47,395 nt of DNA from contig JBAYRO010000018.1 of the NCBI GenBank assembly GCA_041676645.1, positions 1-47,395 on the forward strand. The letters are read 5' to 3'. Source of the DNA: JAMLIN01 sp041676645. GTDB taxonomy: Bacteria > Pseudomonadota > Gammaproteobacteria > Burkholderiales > Burkholderiaceae_E. This document shows, piece by piece, positions 1 through 10,032 of this stretch. A model generated the notes under the pieces. That model worked only from the letters and a program-made list of their open reading frames with translations, did not search any database and was not told where the DNA came from. Numbering within the stretch: position 1 is the stretch's first letter; every line of letters starts with the position of its first letter. The position numbers and the translations under genes are program-made.

Positions 1-265
1 GCAGCATCCCACCCTCCTTGCCCTGGCGCAGAAATACGGCAAGACCGCTGCCCAGGTCGTCCTGCGCTGGCATATCGACCATGGCTTCTCGGCGATTCCG
101 AAATCGGTGCGGGCCGCACGCATTGCCGAGAACTTCGATGTCTTCGATTTCGCACTGAGCGCCGAGGAGCTGGCCTCGATCGATGCGCTCGACACCGGCA
201 TGCGCGGCGGCTCAGATCCCGAGAAGGTCGATGCCGAGTTCTTCAGGGCGCAGGGCCGGGGCTGA
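1..265 (+). CDS. Aldo/keto reductase, C-terminal part (truncated by window edge)
   Basis: Only the last 87 or so codons are inside the window; the reading frame is open from base 2 and stops at TGA 263-265. The family (AKR, DkgA/DkgB-like) reduces aldehydes and ketones with NADPH in the cytoplasm. The sequence shows the typical C-terminal half of the barrel: a KYGKTAAQVVLRW helix, then AIPKSV, the NADPH phosphate-binding segment, followed by R..RIAENF and LSAEELASID. The short tail ends in FFRAQGRG. The catalytic Asp-Tyr-Lys-His lie upstream of the window, so substrate class cannot be judged. A 9-bp inverted repeat (293-301 and 315-323) lies just downstream but has no T-tract, so it is only a weak terminator candidate. 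Confidence 0.9.
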   Translation, partial: QHPTLLALAQKYGKTAAQVVLRWHIDHGFSAIPKSVRAARIAENFDVFDFALSAEELASIDALDTGMRGGSDPEKVDAEFFRAQGRG

Positions 266-289
266 TTTTCCCGGGGCGGCGATCGGTAC

Positions 290-886
290 TCAGGCCGGGC
301 GGGGTTTGACGCTGCGCCCGGCCGCCGGCATCAGCCGGGCGAGCTCGGGGCCGGCCACGACCGAGATTCCATTCTGGGTCGCGAAGCGGCGCGCGTTGTC
401 GGTCAGTTCGCCGGTTGCGACATACATGCATCCTTGCGCATCGCGCGCCCGCTTCGCCGCGACCAGCTCACGCAGGGGCTCGATGCCGGTGCGCGCGACC
501 TTCCAGCGCTTGCCGGACAGCAGCACGCTGCGGCCCGCCTTCTGCAGCTCGAAGTCGGCCCCTTTGTCCGCAAGGCGGGTGACGGTGTAACCGTCGGCGC
601 GATACGCGGCCTCGATCGCGTCGGCGAACTCGTTCCAGCTCATGGCCCGCACGGCGTCGAGGGTGGCGACGATACGCGCCGGGCTCGGTGCGCGCAGCTG
701 TTTCCAGCCGGCGATGGCGCCGATCCCGACGAAGGGCAGGGCGGCGAACGCACCGAAGATCACGTAGTCGGGCGGCAGCAGGGCGGCCGACGCCACGACC
801 AGTCCGCCCGCGATCGCGATGCTGATCCACCACGGGGATCGCAGCAGGATCGCGAACAGCGAGTTCTCGGACATCTTGAGCTTCAC
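290..886 (-). CDS. Membrane-anchored Mrr-like restriction-endonuclease-fold protein
   Basis: This 198-residue protein has two hydrophobic helices (about residues 16-38 and 41-60) and then a cytoplasmic domain of about 120 residues resembling the Mrr_cat (type IV restriction endonuclease) fold. The pattern is MSWNEFADAIEAAYRADGY, an acidic residue at D111 (GADFEL), a core strand ending in SGKRWK (124-129), and a late YVATGELTDNARRFA stretch. In typical Mrr-like domains the core strand reads (Q/E)xK; here Gln/Glu is Ser124, with Lys126 kept, so nuclease activity is uncertain. The frame opens with GTG at 886; an ATG four codons in (874) is an alternative. A TATACT box on the minus strand (929-924) could serve as its -10. 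It may act on DNA at the membrane or be a catalytically dead binding module. Confidence 0.75.
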   Translation of the reverse strand: MKLKMSENSLFAILLRSPWWISIAIAGGLVVASAALLPPDYVIFGAFAALPFVGIGAIAGWKQLRAPSPARIVATLDAVRAMSWNEFADAIEAAYRADGYTVTRLADKGADFELQKAGRSVLLSGKRWKVARTGIEPLRELVAAKRARDAQGCMYVATGELTDNARRFATQNGISVVAGPELARLMPAAGRSVKPRPA

Positions 887-943
887 AGGCGCGCCTTCGG
901 GTGCATCGTGTCGTGAGGCCGGCAGTATATAGATATGGAGGGC

Positions 944-2128
944 TCAGCCCGTGGTGCGCGCCTGCTCCAGGAACTCGATCAGCAAGCGGCCGACCTCGCC
1001 CGGCTGTTCCTGCTGGACCCAGTGCCCGGCGCCGTCGACGAAGTGGCATCCCAGCATCCGGGTGCAGGCGCTGGACTGCATCGCTTCGAGCGCGCCGGGG
1101 CGCTGGTGGTTGCCCCAGTCGCTGCTGCCCGAGATGAAGCAGGCCGGCACATCGATCGTGCGACCGGAGAAGAGCTGGAGCTCGGCCCCGAGGCGATCGT
1201 CGAGGCCGCAGCGATACCACTGCAGTCCGCCCTGGAAGCCGGTGCGTTCGTACTCGGCGCTGTACACGCGCAGCTCGTCGTCGGGCAGCCAGCGGTTGGC
1301 GGCGATTTCGGCCGCGGACGGCATCTCGGCCGCGACCGTCTCGGCCATGTTCCGGTCGAGATCCATCACGTAGTAGGTGGGCATCTTCGCCAGCTCGCTC
1401 GCGCTCCAGGATGCCAGCGGGAACGGGCGATTGCCGGCCCAGTCGGCGCTCTTGTGGTGGTAGTAGGCGCGCAGGAAGTCGTGCACGCCCTGCGGGCAGC
1501 GCCACATGTCCGCGTTGGCCTCGCGCGTCGAGTAGTACCCGTTGTAGTGCTTGCGCGGCCGATCGAGCGAAGCGAGTTCGGCCTGGATGTCGACTGGCTG
1601 TCGGGTGCCCGGACCCGCGCGGCCGTCGGTGGGCTGCGAAGCCAGGGTGTCGAACGGCAGTTCCGGTGGACCGGCAAAGGGTGCGCTCATCATGGCGACC
1701 GAGCGGAACACGTCGGGCCGCACCAGCGCGCACCAGGCCGCCACCGGCGAGCCGAAGTCGTGTCCCACGACGGCGGCCACCGAGCGATATCCGAAGGCAG
1801 CCACGAGCCCCAGCGCGTCGCGCACGAGATTGAGCATCCGGAAGGGATCGATCGGCCCGTCGTAGCCGGGATCCCAGCCGGTCGTGCGGCCGTAGCCACG
1901 CTGGTCCGGAGCGATGACGTGGTAGCCGGCCTCGGCCAGCGGCAGCATCAGCTTGCGCCAGCTCCAGGCGAGCTCGGGAAAGCCGTGCAGCAGCAGTACC
2001 AGGGGTCGGTCGGCGCTTTCGAATCCGGCTTCGAGCACATGCATCGTCAGGCCGTTGATGCGGGGCACGAAGCGCGAGCGGATGCCCGGGGGCAGCGGCA
2101 GCGGGGGCGGCGGTGAGGAGTCGGTCAT
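944..2128 (-). CDS. Epoxide hydrolase-like alpha/beta hydrolase
   Basis: This 394-residue alpha/beta hydrolase has the soluble epoxide hydrolase layout. HGFPE (48-52) is the oxyanion-hole motif, GHDFGS (122-127) carries the nucleophile Asp124, SGSSDWG gives the acid Asp337, and GAGHW gives His369. An Asp rather than Ser nucleophile, plus cap-domain tyrosines (Y293 in AEYERTGF and Y305 in LQWYR), supports epoxide hydrolysis to a diol over an esterase or haloalkane dehalogenase role. There is no signal peptide, so it is probably cytoplasmic; the proline-rich N-terminus is low complexity. It is a single gene transcribed divergently from the TRAP operon. The substrate is unknown; fatty-acid or aromatic epoxides would fit the neighbouring CoA ligases, but that is inference. 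Confidence 0.85.
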   Translation of the reverse strand: MTDSSPPPPLPLPPGIRSRFVPRINGLTMHVLEAGFESADRPLVLLLHGFPELAWSWRKLMLPLAEAGYHVIAPDQRGYGRTTGWDPGYDGPIDPFRMLNLVRDALGLVAAFGYRSVAAVVGHDFGSPVAAWCALVRPDVFRSVAMMSAPFAGPPELPFDTLASQPTDGRAGPGTRQPVDIQAELASLDRPRKHYNGYYSTREANADMWRCPQGVHDFLRAYYHHKSADWAGNRPFPLASWSASELAKMPTYYVMDLDRNMAETVAAEMPSAAEIAANRWLPDDELRVYSAEYERTGFQGGLQWYRCGLDDRLGAELQLFSGRTIDVPACFISGSSDWGNHQRPGALEAMQSSACTRMLGCHFVDGAGHWVQQEQPGEVGRLLIEFLEQARTTG

Positions 2129-2197
2129 CGTGATGGCGGATCGGCCGGGTGCGAAGGGCGATGCAGGCGCACCGCCGGTTGCTGATGTGGAGCCGAT

Positions 2198-2209
2198 GGT
2201 ATCAATACC
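2198..2209. promoter_or_regulatory. Inverted repeat upstream of the TRAP operon (operator candidate)
   Basis: The perfect inverted repeat GGTAT-ca-ATACC lies in the 270-bp divergent space between the epoxide hydrolase and dctP genes, about 190 bp upstream of dctP. A GC-rich hairpin (CCGTGCC/GGCACGG, 2257-2272) lies between it and dctP. Short palindromes with TAT/ATA half-sites are typical of dimeric regulators such as GntR types, but no regulator gene lies next to it, so the role is a guess. I could not pick a convincing -35/-10 pair for either gene. Confidence 0.3.
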
Positions 2210-2398
2210 CCGGCGGACTCTCGCAGAGGCGGAGTCGGACGATGCAGTGCAGCATGCCGTGCCGGGGCACGGATCCCTTCTCCAATTCAGGGTAATCCAC
2301 TTGTTGTCGATGCGAGCATGATCTGCAAAGATCCGGACGAGAGCGGCTCATTTGCAAGGGCCGACATCCAAGAACGAGCAACTTGGAGGAGATTTCGG

Positions 2399-3442
2399 AT
2401 GAGAATCAGGACCCTACTGGGCGTCGCCACGGCGGCGGGCGCTTTCTCCATCACCACGATGCCGGTCCAGGCACAGGAGATCATCGACGGACCGAAGGTT
2501 TCCTGGAACCTGTCGACCTGGGGCACCAAGCGTGCCTTCACCGCCGGCATCGAATATGTCGCGGCCCAGCTCGCCGAACGTACCGGCGGCAAGTTCACCA
2601 TCAAGGTCCACTACGGCGAAGCCCTGTCCAAGGCGCGCGAGAACTTCGATGGCATCAAGCTCGGCGCCTTCCAGGCGGCGCAGTACTGCAACTTCTATCA
2701 CCCGGGCAAGAATCCGGTCTCGATGGCGCTGACCCTGCCGTTCCTGCCGCTGGGCGACCTCGAAGTGTCGATGCATGTCCGCGAAGCCGTGGCGCAGCAT
2801 CCCGATCACGTCAAGGACATGGACAACTGGAATGCCATGTTCTACCTGTCGGCCCTGCTGCCGCAGTACGAGTTCATGGGTCGTGGCGAGCCCCCGACCA
2901 AGCTGACGGACTGGAACGACCTGCGCGTGCGTGCCGGCGGCGGCCTGGGCATGGCGATGCAGGAGCTGGGCGCCTCCCTGACCACCGTGGCGGCGCCCGA
3001 GGTCTATACCGGCATCGAGCGGGGCACGATGGACGCCGCCTCCTTCCCGTATACCTACTCGCACGAATCCTACAAGCTGCACGAGATCTCCGACTGGTTC
3101 ACATCGAACATGTCGCCGGGGACCACGGAGTGCGCCACGGTCTTCAACAAGGACGCCTACGCCAAGCTGCCCGATGAGTACAAGAAGCTGCTGGCGGAGC
3201 TCAAGGCGCCGGCCTACGAAGTGCAGATCAAGGCCTATCACGACATCGACGAGGTGAACCTGCCGATGTTCCGCGAGAAACTGACGGAAGTCGTCTACAC
3301 CGAAGAGCAGCTCGACGAGTTCCGCAAGATCGCGGCCCAGCCGGTCTGGGACAAGTGGGTGGCGGACAACAAGGACAAGTTCGATTCCCAGGGCGTACTG
3401 GATCTGATGCTGTCCGAGGCGAAGAAGGCAGCCCAGAAGTAA
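2399..3442 (+). CDS. dctP: TRAP transporter periplasmic substrate-binding protein
   Basis: This 347-residue DctP-family binding protein captures an organic anion in the periplasm and delivers it to the DctQ/DctM permease. The start at 2399 is set by a strong GGAGGAG (2385-2391) seven bases upstream and by the signal peptide that follows (MRIRTLLGVATAAGA..., likely cleaved after VQA, residue 25). The mature protein has the family landmarks WGTKRAF, the LRVRAGGGLGMAMQELGAS segment (with the arginine that usually grips the ligand carboxylate) and ERGTMDAASFPYTYSHESYKL. It is first in dctPQM. Ligand identity cannot be read from sequence; TRAP binding proteins take carboxylates, sugar acids, keto acids and aromatic acids. 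Confidence 0.92.
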   Translation: MRIRTLLGVATAAGAFSITTMPVQAQEIIDGPKVSWNLSTWGTKRAFTAGIEYVAAQLAERTGGKFTIKVHYGEALSKARENFDGIKLGAFQAAQYCNFYHPGKNPVSMALTLPFLPLGDLEVSMHVREAVAQHPDHVKDMDNWNAMFYLSALLPQYEFMGRGEPPTKLTDWNDLRVRAGGGLGMAMQELGASLTTVAAPEVYTGIERGTMDAASFPYTYSHESYKLHEISDWFTSNMSPGTTECATVFNKDAYAKLPDEYKKLLAELKAPAYEVQIKAYHDIDEVNLPMFREKLTEVVYTEEQLDEFRKIAAQPVWDKWVADNKDKFDSQGVLDLMLSEAKKAAQK

Positions 3443-3529
3443 GCGTGGCACCGCGGTGGGCAGGCGTCCGGTAGTCCGGATGTCGTGCTCACCGGTAACC
3501 GGTTCGTTGCGATCGGACAGGGAATCTGC

Positions 3530-4198
3530 ATGGACAGCAAAATCAGCCGGCCCGTCCACTGGACTGCGCGCGAGGAGGCCACCGGCGGCCGCCTGGTCGA
3601 CCGCCTGGACCGCATCGTGCATCCGGCCGAGCGTTTCTTCGCATTCCTCGCATCCCTGTGCATCTTCGGCCTGATGCTGATCGGCGTCTTCAACATCATC
3701 GGGCGGACGATCTTCGGTTTCTCGATGTTCGGCTATGTCGACATGGTCGAGCTGTCGATCAGCTTCTTCGCCTTCATGGCGATCGCCTATTGCGAGCGGC
3801 TCAATGGCCATGTCCGCATGGAGCTTCTGGTCGGCAATCTGCGCGGCCGGTGGCTCTGGGGATTCGAGATCATCGGCACCATCGTCGCTCTCTTCGTCGT
3901 GGCGGTACTGGTCTACTACGGCTGGACGCATGCCATGCGCGCCTATGAGTTCGGTGATTCCACCATCGACGCCCAGTACCCCTGGTGGCCTTCCAAGATG
4001 CTGACCGCAGTCGCCTTCATGCTGCTGTGGTTGCGGCTTCTTCTCAATCTCGTCGGATATGGCCGCCTGTTCCTGAATCCGCAGGCGACACCCATCGCCG
4101 TGCCGCTGATCGCCGACGTGAAGCGTCTGGCCGAGGAGGAAGCGGCGGATGCCGGGGTGCTGGCATCCACATCGGACGATGGGAGCGCCAGGTCGTGA
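3530..4198 (+). CDS. dctQ: TRAP transporter small permease subunit
   Basis: This 222-residue DctQ-type protein has four predicted membrane helices, including FFAFLASLCIFGLMLIGVF and IIGTIVALFVVAVLVYYGW. DctQ subunits pair with DctM in the inner membrane and help dock the binding protein. I chose the ATG at 3530 (MDSKISRP...), preceded by GGACAGGGA, over the in-frame GTG at 3485. The 87-bp gap after dctP contains small palindromes (CACCGCGGTG at 3449-3458, TCCGG/CCGGA at 3467-3480 and a tandem ACCGGT pair near 3491-3503) that could modulate downstream expression. Its stop overlaps the start of dctM. Confidence 0.88.
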   Translation: MDSKISRPVHWTAREEATGGRLVDRLDRIVHPAERFFAFLASLCIFGLMLIGVFNIIGRTIFGFSMFGYVDMVELSISFFAFMAIAYCERLNGHVRMELLVGNLRGRWLWGFEIIGTIVALFVVAVLVYYGWTHAMRAYEFGDSTIDAQYPWWPSKMLTAVAFMLLWLRLLLNLVGYGRLFLNPQATPIAVPLIADVKRLAEEEAADAGVLASTSDDGSARS

Positions 4199-5505
4199 TC
4201 GAGCTCAGCAACGACACGATCGGCATCATCGGCGTCATCGCCCTCCTGGTCCTGGTATTCATCGGCGTTCGCATCTATATCGCTGCCACGCTCGTCGGCC
4301 TGCTCGGGCTGGTTGCGATGATCGGCTGGGAAGCGGGCGCCGGTATCGTCGGCACGATTCCGCATTCGAAGTCCGTCAGCTACACGCTGTCGGTGCTGCC
4401 GATGTTCATCCTGATCGGCTATCTCGCCTTCCACGCCGGGATCACCCATTCGCTGTTCGACGCGGCTCGAAAATGGTTCGGATTCCTGCCGGGCGGCCTC
4501 GCGGTCGCTTCGGTGCTGGCTACTGCCGGCTTCTCGGCCGTCTCGGGGGCGTCGACCGCGACGGCGGCGGTGTTCTCCCGCATCGCCATCCCGGAAATGC
4601 TCTCGGCCGGGTACTCGCCGCGCATCGCAGCCGGCGTGGTGGCGGCCGCGGGAACGCTGGCGACGCTGATCCCGCCCAGCGCGATCCTCGTCATCTACGC
4701 CATCATCGTCGAGGAATCGGTCGGCCGGCTGCTGCTCGCCGGCTTCATTCCGGGCATCGTCTCGGCCCTGATCTACGTCCTGCTCATCTTCTTCTGGGCC
4801 AAGATCGATCCCAAGCTGGGCCCACCGATCAAGGGGTACACCTGGAGTGACCGCATCAAGTCGGTGCCGGGCACCTTCCCGGTGATCCTGGTCATCCTCA
4901 TCATCTTCACCGCGATGTATCTGGGCTGGGCGACGCCGACCGAGGCCGGTGCGCTCGGCGCGTTCGTCGTGTTCCTGATGGCGATGATGAAGGGCATGCG
5001 CCTCGGTGCGCTGAGGGATTCGCTGCTGGAGACGGCAAAGCTCACCGTGATGATCTTCTCGCTGATCTGGGGCGTGCTGGTGTTCGTGCGTTTCCTGGGG
5101 TTCGCGGGCCTGCCTGAGCATTTCACCCAGTTCATCACCAGCCTGCCGTACGAGCCCTGGGTGGTGATGCTCTTCATCCTGGCGGGCTATGTGATCCTCG
5201 GGATGTTCATGGATGCCATCGGCATGCTGCTGCTGACCCTGCCGGTCGTCTATCCGGCAGTGATGGCGCTGGGCTACGACTCGATCTGGTTCGGCATCAT
5301 CGTGGTGAAGATGGCGGAGGTCTGCCTCGTCACGCCGCCCATCGGGCTCAACTGCTTCGTGGTGTCGGCGGTTCGTCCCGACATCCCGGTGTCCACCGTC
5401 TTTCGCGGGGTCGGGCCCTTCGTCATCGCGGACTTCATCACGGTGGGCGCGTTCATCATCTGGCCGGAACTCATCACCTGGCTGCCTGACCGGATGATGA
5501 ACTGA
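4195..5505 (+). CDS. dctM: TRAP transporter large permease subunit
   Basis: This 436-residue DctM protein is the sodium- or proton-coupled transport subunit, with about a dozen hydrophobic helices. Family features include SVLPMFILIGYLAFHAGI, the glycine/alanine-rich SAVSGASTATAAVF re-entrant segment, AGTLATLIPPSAILVIYAI and the late EVCLVTPPIGLNCFVV segment. The start is GTG at 4195, overlapping the dctQ stop as GTGA and giving the usual family length; the open frame upstream of it is an artefact. With dctP and dctQ it forms one transcription unit, followed after 48 bp by the amidohydrolase gene, which is probably co-transcribed and may act on the imported solute. Confidence 0.92.
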   Translation: MIELSNDTIGIIGVIALLVLVFIGVRIYIAATLVGLLGLVAMIGWEAGAGIVGTIPHSKSVSYTLSVLPMFILIGYLAFHAGITHSLFDAARKWFGFLPGGLAVASVLATAGFSAVSGASTATAAVFSRIAIPEMLSAGYSPRIAAGVVAAAGTLATLIPPSAILVIYAIIVEESVGRLLLAGFIPGIVSALIYVLLIFFWAKIDPKLGPPIKGYTWSDRIKSVPGTFPVILVILIIFTAMYLGWATPTEAGALGAFVVFLMAMMKGMRLGALRDSLLETAKLTVMIFSLIWGVLVFVRFLGFAGLPEHFTQFITSLPYEPWVVMLFILAGYVILGMFMDAIGMLLLTLPVVYPAVMALGYDSIWFGIIVVKMAEVCLVTPPIGLNCFVVSAVRPDIPVSTVFRGVGPFVIADFITVGAFIIWPELITWLPDRMMN

Positions 5506-5553
5506 CGACGGCTCGCGACGGGCATCGGTTTCCGAAGCGCCGGAACTGCGGAT

Positions 5554-6579
5554 ATGCAGACATTCTTCCATCCCGATCAGCTCCTGCACGAGCCCCGGAC
5601 CTATCTGTCGCGCGGTGCGATGCGCCAGCCCCAGGAGGTGCCCGAACGGGCCCGCCGGCTGCTGCGGGCCGTGGAGTCACTGGGCTTCGATATCCGGACG
5701 CCCGAGGACCACGGGCTGGAACCCTTGCGGGCGGTGCACACCGATGCCTACCTGGAGTTCCTGCGCACCGCCCATGGCCGCTGGCTCGAAGCCTCGCCGG
5801 ACTGGGGCGACGAGGTCATGTCGAACATCTACGTCCGCGAGCCCAACGCCATGCGCGGCATCCTCGCCGAAGCCGCGTATCACCTGGCCGACGGCAGCTG
5901 CCCGGTCGGGGCGACGACCTGGCGCTCCGCCTACTGGAGTGCCCAGTCGGCGGTGGCGGCGGCCCGTGTGGTCATGGCGGGAGCGCGCGAAGCCTACGCG
6001 CTGTGTCGACCACCCGGCCATCACACCCGCAAGGATGCCGCCGGCGGTTTCTGCTATCTCAATTCGACGGCGATCGCCGCCCAGGATCTGTGCTCGAAGT
6101 ACGGCAAGGTGCTCGTTCTCGATACCGACGTGCATCACGGACAAGGGACGCAGGACATCTTCTACGACCGTTCCGACATCATGACGATCTCGGTGCATGC
6201 GAACCCCGAGAATTTCTATCCGGTGGTGACCGGCTTCGAAGACGAGACCGGCGCCGGCGCCGGGGCGGGGTCCAATCGCAACTTCCCGGTACCGCACGGC
6301 GCTTCCGAGGAGGATTTCTTCGAGCATGTCGACCGCGCCATCGAAGCGGCCAGGGAGTTCGCTGCCGATGCGATGGTCTTCGCCCATGGCTTCGACATCT
6401 ATGTCGAGGATCCGCAGTCGCCGATCGCCGTCGGCGCGGAAGGCTTCGGGCGGCTCGGCGAACGGATCGCTGCGCTGGGCCTGCCCACCGTCATCATCCA
6501 GGAGGGCGGCTACCATCTGGATACGCTGGAGAGCAACGCCCGCCGTTTCTTCACCGCATTCACGAGCCGGCGCGGATGA
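5554..6579 (+). CDS. HDAC-superfamily amidohydrolase (acetylpolyamine amidohydrolase-like)
   Basis: This 341-residue zinc hydrolase belongs to the arginase/deacetylase fold. It is closest by motif to bacterial acetylpolyamine amidohydrolases, which have about this length. Visible active-site parts are the His pair in CRPPGHH (H156, H157), the zinc ligands D192 and H194 in DTDVHHGQGTQDIFY, the third zinc Asp (D281, AHGFDIYVEDP), and the catalytic Tyr320 in EGGY. All key residues are present. The family hydrolyses N-acyl amides such as N-acetylputrescine or acyl-lysine. Its position between dctPQM and two CoA ligases suggests it deacylates an imported N-acyl amine and releases an acid for activation; that is inference. 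The start ATG has only a weak Shine-Dalgarno. Confidence 0.85.
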   Translation: MQTFFHPDQLLHEPRTYLSRGAMRQPQEVPERARRLLRAVESLGFDIRTPEDHGLEPLRAVHTDAYLEFLRTAHGRWLEASPDWGDEVMSNIYVREPNAMRGILAEAAYHLADGSCPVGATTWRSAYWSAQSAVAAARVVMAGAREAYALCRPPGHHTRKDAAGGFCYLNSTAIAAQDLCSKYGKVLVLDTDVHHGQGTQDIFYDRSDIMTISVHANPENFYPVVTGFEDETGAGAGAGSNRNFPVPHGASEEDFFEHVDRAIEAAREFAADAMVFAHGFDIYVEDPQSPIAVGAEGFGRLGERIAALGLPTVIIQEGGYHLDTLESNARRFFTAFTSRRG

Positions 6580-6606
6580 TCCGCTGATCCGGACACAGGA
6601 GACGAC

Positions 6607-8284
<1,678 letters not shown>

Positions 8285-8298
<14 letters not shown>

Positions 8299-9901
8299 TA
8301 CCGGAGTACGCACGATGCGGCTGAGCTATCACACCAGGGTCCGGACATTGGCGGACACACCGCGCGTCCATGCCGCCGACAAGGGGGATGCGATCGCCAC
8401 CTCCTTCGAGGGCCGGCTCACCACATATGCCGAGTTCGACCGGCATGCCAGCCGGATCGCCAATGCCTTGCTCGCGGCCGGACTGAAGCCCGGCGATCGC
8501 ATCGCTCATGTCGGCAAGAACTCCGATTTCTACTTCGAACTGCTGTTCGGGTGCGTCAAGGCCGGCATCGTCATCGTGCCGATCACCTGGCGGCTGGCGC
8601 CGCCCGAGGTCGCCTACATCGTGCAGGACTCGCAGGCGAGGCTGCTGTTCGTCGGCCCCGAGTTCATCGAGCTGGGCCGCAGCGTCGCGCGCGATGCTCC
8701 CCGCCTGGAGGGCGTGGTCGCGATGGAGGGCGGTGCGCCCGAATGGCCGGGGTTCGTCGCCTGGCGCGACGCCCAGCCCGATACCGATCCTCGGCGCGAG
8801 GGTGAGCCCGACGACGTGATCCTGCAGCTCTACACATCGGGCACCACCGGCAGGCCCAAGGGCGCGATGATCACCCACGACAACTTCCTCGCCATGCGTC
8901 GCCTGCAGGACGAGGGTTCGGCCGAGTGGCTGCACTGGTACGAGGACGACGTCGGCCTGGTCGCGATGCCCAACGGTCACATCGGCGGCACGGGCTTCGG
9001 CGTCTGGGTGCTGTACTACGGCGTGAAGGCGGTGATCACCCGCGAGTTCGACCCCCTGCAGGTGCTCGACATGATCGAGCAGGAGGGCGTCAACAAGTTC
9101 TTCATGGTGCCCGCCGCGCTGCAGTTCGTGGTGCGCCAGCCGCGCGCCCGCGAAGTGGACTACAGCCGCCTGCGCTCCATCTACTACGGAGCCAGTCCCA
9201 TCCCGCTGGCGCTGCTGCAGGAGTGCATGGAAGTGTTCAAGTGCGGCTTCGCCCAGATGTACGGCCTGACCGAAACCACCGGCACCGTCGTTGCACTGGC
9301 GCCGGAGGATCACGACCCACAGGGTTCGCCGCGGATGCGCTCGGCCGGCAAGGCGCTGTCGGGTGTGGAGATCGAGATCCTCGATGCGCAGGGCGATCCC
9401 CTGCCGCCGGGCGAGATCGGCGAGATCGCGATCCGCAGCCCGGCCAACATGAAGGGCTACTGGAACCTGCCCGAGGCGACCGCCGCCGCCATGCCCGGCA
9501 ATGGCTGGTTCCGGTCGGGCGACGCCGGTTACATGGACGCCGATGGCTACCTGTACGTCCACGACCGGATGAAGGACATGATCATCTCGGGGGGCGAGAA
9601 CGTGTACCCGGCCGAAGTCGAGAACGCCATCTACGGCCATCCCGCGGTGTCGGAGGTGGCCGTGATCGGCGTGCCTTCCGAGAAGTGGGGCGAGGAGGTC
9701 AAGGCCATCGTGGCGATGAAACCCGGCCAGAGTGCCACCGAAGCGGAAATCATCGCCTGGGCGCGCGAGCGCATCGCCACGTTCAAGACGCCCAAGAGCG
9801 TGGAGTTCACCGATGCGCTGCCGCGCAATGCGTCGGGCAAGGTCCTGCGGCGCACCCTGCGCGAGCCCTTCTGGGCAGGGCGTGAGCGGCAGGTGCAGTG
9901 A
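8285..9901 (+). CDS. Long-chain fatty-acid--CoA ligase family protein
   Basis: This is a second AMP-forming acyl-CoA ligase, about 538 residues, clearly not a duplicate of its neighbour. Motifs are LYTSGTTGRPKG (about 182-193), YYGASPIP, QMYGLTETTG, the GDAGYMDADGYLYVHDRMKDMIISGGENVYP hinge region and NASGKVLRR with Lys519. The start at 8285 (AGGAAG upstream) overlaps the preceding gene by 14 bp; an ATG at 8315 with GGAG upstream is an equally usable alternative. It is the FadD3/FadD-like type used for fatty, alicyclic or side-chain acids. The tight overlap implies translational coupling, so two acids, or one acid and its shortened product, may be activated together. Confidence 0.9.
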
Positions 9902-9926
9902 ATTCGAAGGGGTCCGGCGGGGTGTT

Positions 9927-9945
9927 CGACATGGTGCGCATGTCG
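9927..9945. promoter_or_regulatory. 19-bp inverted repeat upstream of livJ
   Basis: CGACATG-gtgcg-CATGTCG has perfect 7-bp arms and ends 87 bp before the livJ start. A TATACT (9980-9985) that could be a -10 lies downstream, with only a poor -35 (TTGTGC at 9954-9959, 20-bp spacer). The repeat would then sit around -65 to -47, an activator-like position. No regulator gene is adjacent. The site and its function are inferred from symmetry alone. Confidence 0.35.
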
Positions 9946-10032
9946 CCGTTGGCTTGTGCTGGCAGGATGCTGCCAAGGCTATACTAAGTTGCACAAGATT
10001 CGGTTTCGCGAATCAGCCATGGAGGAGACACC

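Noticed and set aside
293..323. Intrinsic terminator after the aldo/keto reductase
   Set aside because: A 9-bp stem exists, but it is inside the opposing gene's coding end, the loop is 13 nt and no T-run follows.
2257..2272. Terminator for an upstream gene
   Set aside because: A short GC hairpin with no T-run, placed between divergently transcribed genes, so there is no transcript for it to end.
2414..3931. Open frame of 505 codons on the minus strand opposite dctP and dctQ
   Set aside because: Antisense shadow of a well-supported gene pair; the translation is Asp/His/Arg-rich with no family resemblance.
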